From contig NZ_AWFF01000043.1 in the NCBI RefSeq assembly GCF_000682755.1, positions 62,001-126,000 of the forward strand: a stretch of DNA of 64,000 bases. Direction: 5' to 3'. The notes under the pieces were generated by a model that worked only from the letters and a program-made list of their open reading frames with translations, did no database searches and had not been told where the DNA came from. How positions within the stretch are numbered: the stretch's first letter is position 1; every line of letters begins with the position of its first letter. The position numbers and the translations under genes were made by a program. This DNA is from Hyphomonas beringensis. GTDB taxonomy: Bacteria > Pseudomonadota > Alphaproteobacteria > Caulobacterales > Hyphomonadaceae. This document shows positions 63,041-64,000 of the stretch, piece by piece.

Positions 63041-63078
63041 TAAAGCATCCCAACACCAAATTTCATCAGGAGGGCGCC

Positions 63079-64000
63079 ATGGCAGACCTTTTCGAGAACC
63101 CAGCCGGCTTGGACGGCTTCGAATTCATTGAATTTTCCGCCCCTGAAAAAGGGCATCTGGAAAAAGTGTTTGAAACCATCGGCTTCACTCGGGTGGCCCG
63201 CCACCGCACAAAGGATGTTGAGCTGTGGCGCCAGGGCGGCATCAACTTCATCACCAATTACGAGCCGAAATCCGCAGCCTGGTATTTCGCGCGCGAGCAT
63301 GGCCCGTCCGCTTGCGGCATGGGCTTCCGTGTTCGAGATGCTCGCCAGGCCTATGACCATCTGCTGGAGCAGGGGGGAGAGCCTGTGCAAGTGGATACGG
63401 GCCCCAGCGAACTGCACATTCCAGGCATTCGCGGCATCGGCAATTCGATCATCTATCTGGTTGATCGTTATGGCGACGATCTGGATATCTACGACATCGA
63501 CTTTGAATACCTGCCGGGCGTTGATCGCAATCCGGAAGGGGCCGGGTTCCATCTGGTCGACCACCTGACCCACAACGTCTATGGCGGCCGTATGAAGTAT
63601 TGGGCGGACTTCTACGAGAAGCTCTTCAATTTCCGCGAAATCCGCTATTTCGACATCAAGGGCGAATATACCGGCCTGACCTCCAAGGCGCTGACTGCGC
63701 CGGATGGCAAGATCCGCATTCCGCTGAATGAAGAAGGCGAGGGCGGCAAAGGCCAGATCGAGGAATTCCTGCGCGAATTCAATGGCGAAGGCATTCAGCA
63801 TATCGCGCTGATCTGTGATGACCTCGTCGAGGCCTGGGACAAGCTGAAAGAGATTGGCGTGCCCTTCATGACGCCGCCCCCAGACACCTATTACGAGATG
63901 CTGGAAGAGCGCCTTCCGGGCCATGGCCGCGATGTGGCCGCCCTGAAAAAGCGTGGCATTCTGCTGGACGGCACGACCGAAGAGGGCGACGCTCGCCTTC
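63079..64000 (+). CDS. hppD: 4-hydroxyphenylpyruvate dioxygenase, 3' end cut by window edge
   Basis: Non-haem iron dioxygenase that turns 4-hydroxyphenylpyruvate into homogentisate in tyrosine degradation. About 307 residues are visible out of roughly 360. The start follows a good AGGAGG. Two iron ligands are seen: His in [12 protein letters not shown] and His in [11 protein letters not shown]. The final Glu ligand and C-terminal gate helix lie beyond the edge. It is probably followed by further tyrosine-pathway genes outside the window. Likely repressed by the divergent MarR protein. Confidence 0.95.
   Translation, partial: MADLFENPAGLDGFEFIEFSAPEKGHLEKVFETIGFTRVARHRTKDVELWRQGGINFITNYEPKSAAWYFAREHGPSACGMGFRVRDARQAYDHLLEQGGEPVQVDTGPSELHIPGIRGIGNSIIYLVDRYGDDLDIYDIDFEYLPGVDRNPEGAGFHLVDHLTHNVYGGRMKYWADFYEKLFNFREIRYFDIKGEYTGLTSKALTAPDGKIRIPLNEEGEGGKGQIEEFLREFNGEGIQHIALICDDLVEAWDKLKEIGVPFMTPPPDTYYEMLEERLPGHGRDVAALKKRGILLDGTTEEGDARL

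Noticed and set aside
63037-63924. 295-codon reverse frame over hppD
   Set aside because: Antisense to a textbook dioxygenase; composition is a shadow of that gene.

Overview
The window is about 64 kb of an alphaproteobacterial chromosome with high GC content. It most resembles the Hyphomonadaceae/Caulobacterales branch. That placement is an inference from gene content and protein style: a TonB-receptor/SapC/tryptophan-halogenase locus, an mreBCD-mrdA-rodA operon, a STAS-MlaE fusion, and several short conserved lipoproteins. No 16S rRNA gene is present, so it is not proven. Both edges cut genes: gltX on the left (its 3' end is missing) and a 4-hydroxyphenylpyruvate dioxygenase on the right (its 3' end is missing).

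Layout. 1-3.6 kb: gltX, an orphan lipoprotein and glutamine-dependent nadE. 3.7-6.0 kb is an accessory patch. It holds a HigB-like toxin, an XRE antitoxin and an unrecognised third protein whose reading frame overlaps the antitoxin by 197 nt. After these come a decayed DUF559-type nuclease fragment and an array of GC-rich palindromic repeats. 6.0-14.4 kb: an orphan protein, a membrane diguanylate cyclase, parE, an Old-Yellow-Enzyme-type oxidoreductase and lon. 14.5-15.8 kb: a tRNA-Val(UAC) carries a minimal genomic island of about 1.3 kb. It is bounded by a 20-bp direct repeat of the tRNA 3' end and contains a NYN-domain nuclease gene with a structured leader plus an integrase remnant. 16-24 kb: a carbohydrate-style TonB receptor with a LacI-type operator, then SapC, a cupin-like (JmjC-type) protein and a flavin-dependent halogenase, facing an FAD amine-oxidase-like protein.

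24-35 kb: a membrane histidine-kinase-like protein that lacks the phospho-acceptor histidine, a GT-C-type membrane protein, the complete rod-shape operon mreB-mreC-mreD-mrdA-rodA, and a sodium:neurotransmitter-type symporter. 35-43.9 kb: proline iminopeptidase, small conserved genes, a TetR-controlled EmrAB efflux pair with twin operators, and a dipeptide epimerase. 43.9-47.5 kb: an Mla-type lipid transport operon (STAS-MlaE, MlaF, MlaD, auxiliary lipoprotein). 47.5-50 kb: two acyl-CoA dehydrogenases in one operon. 50-58 kb: PepN, a PAS histidine kinase, KdsB with a histidine phosphatase, and orphan proteins. 58-64 kb: a BlaI/M56 (BlaR1-like) regulatory pair with its palindromic operator, a DUF4197 lipoprotein, an alpha/beta hydrolase, and a MarR regulator divergent from hppD with a near-perfect 20-bp palindrome between them.

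Most of the window is ordinary chromosome. The regions that most deserve follow-up are the three-gene toxin-antitoxin-like cassette, the tRNA-Val mini-island with its NYN gene and leader, the TonB receptor/SapC/cupin/halogenase locus, the histidine-less kinase, and the M56 sensor with an acidic helical tail in place of a beta-lactam-binding domain.
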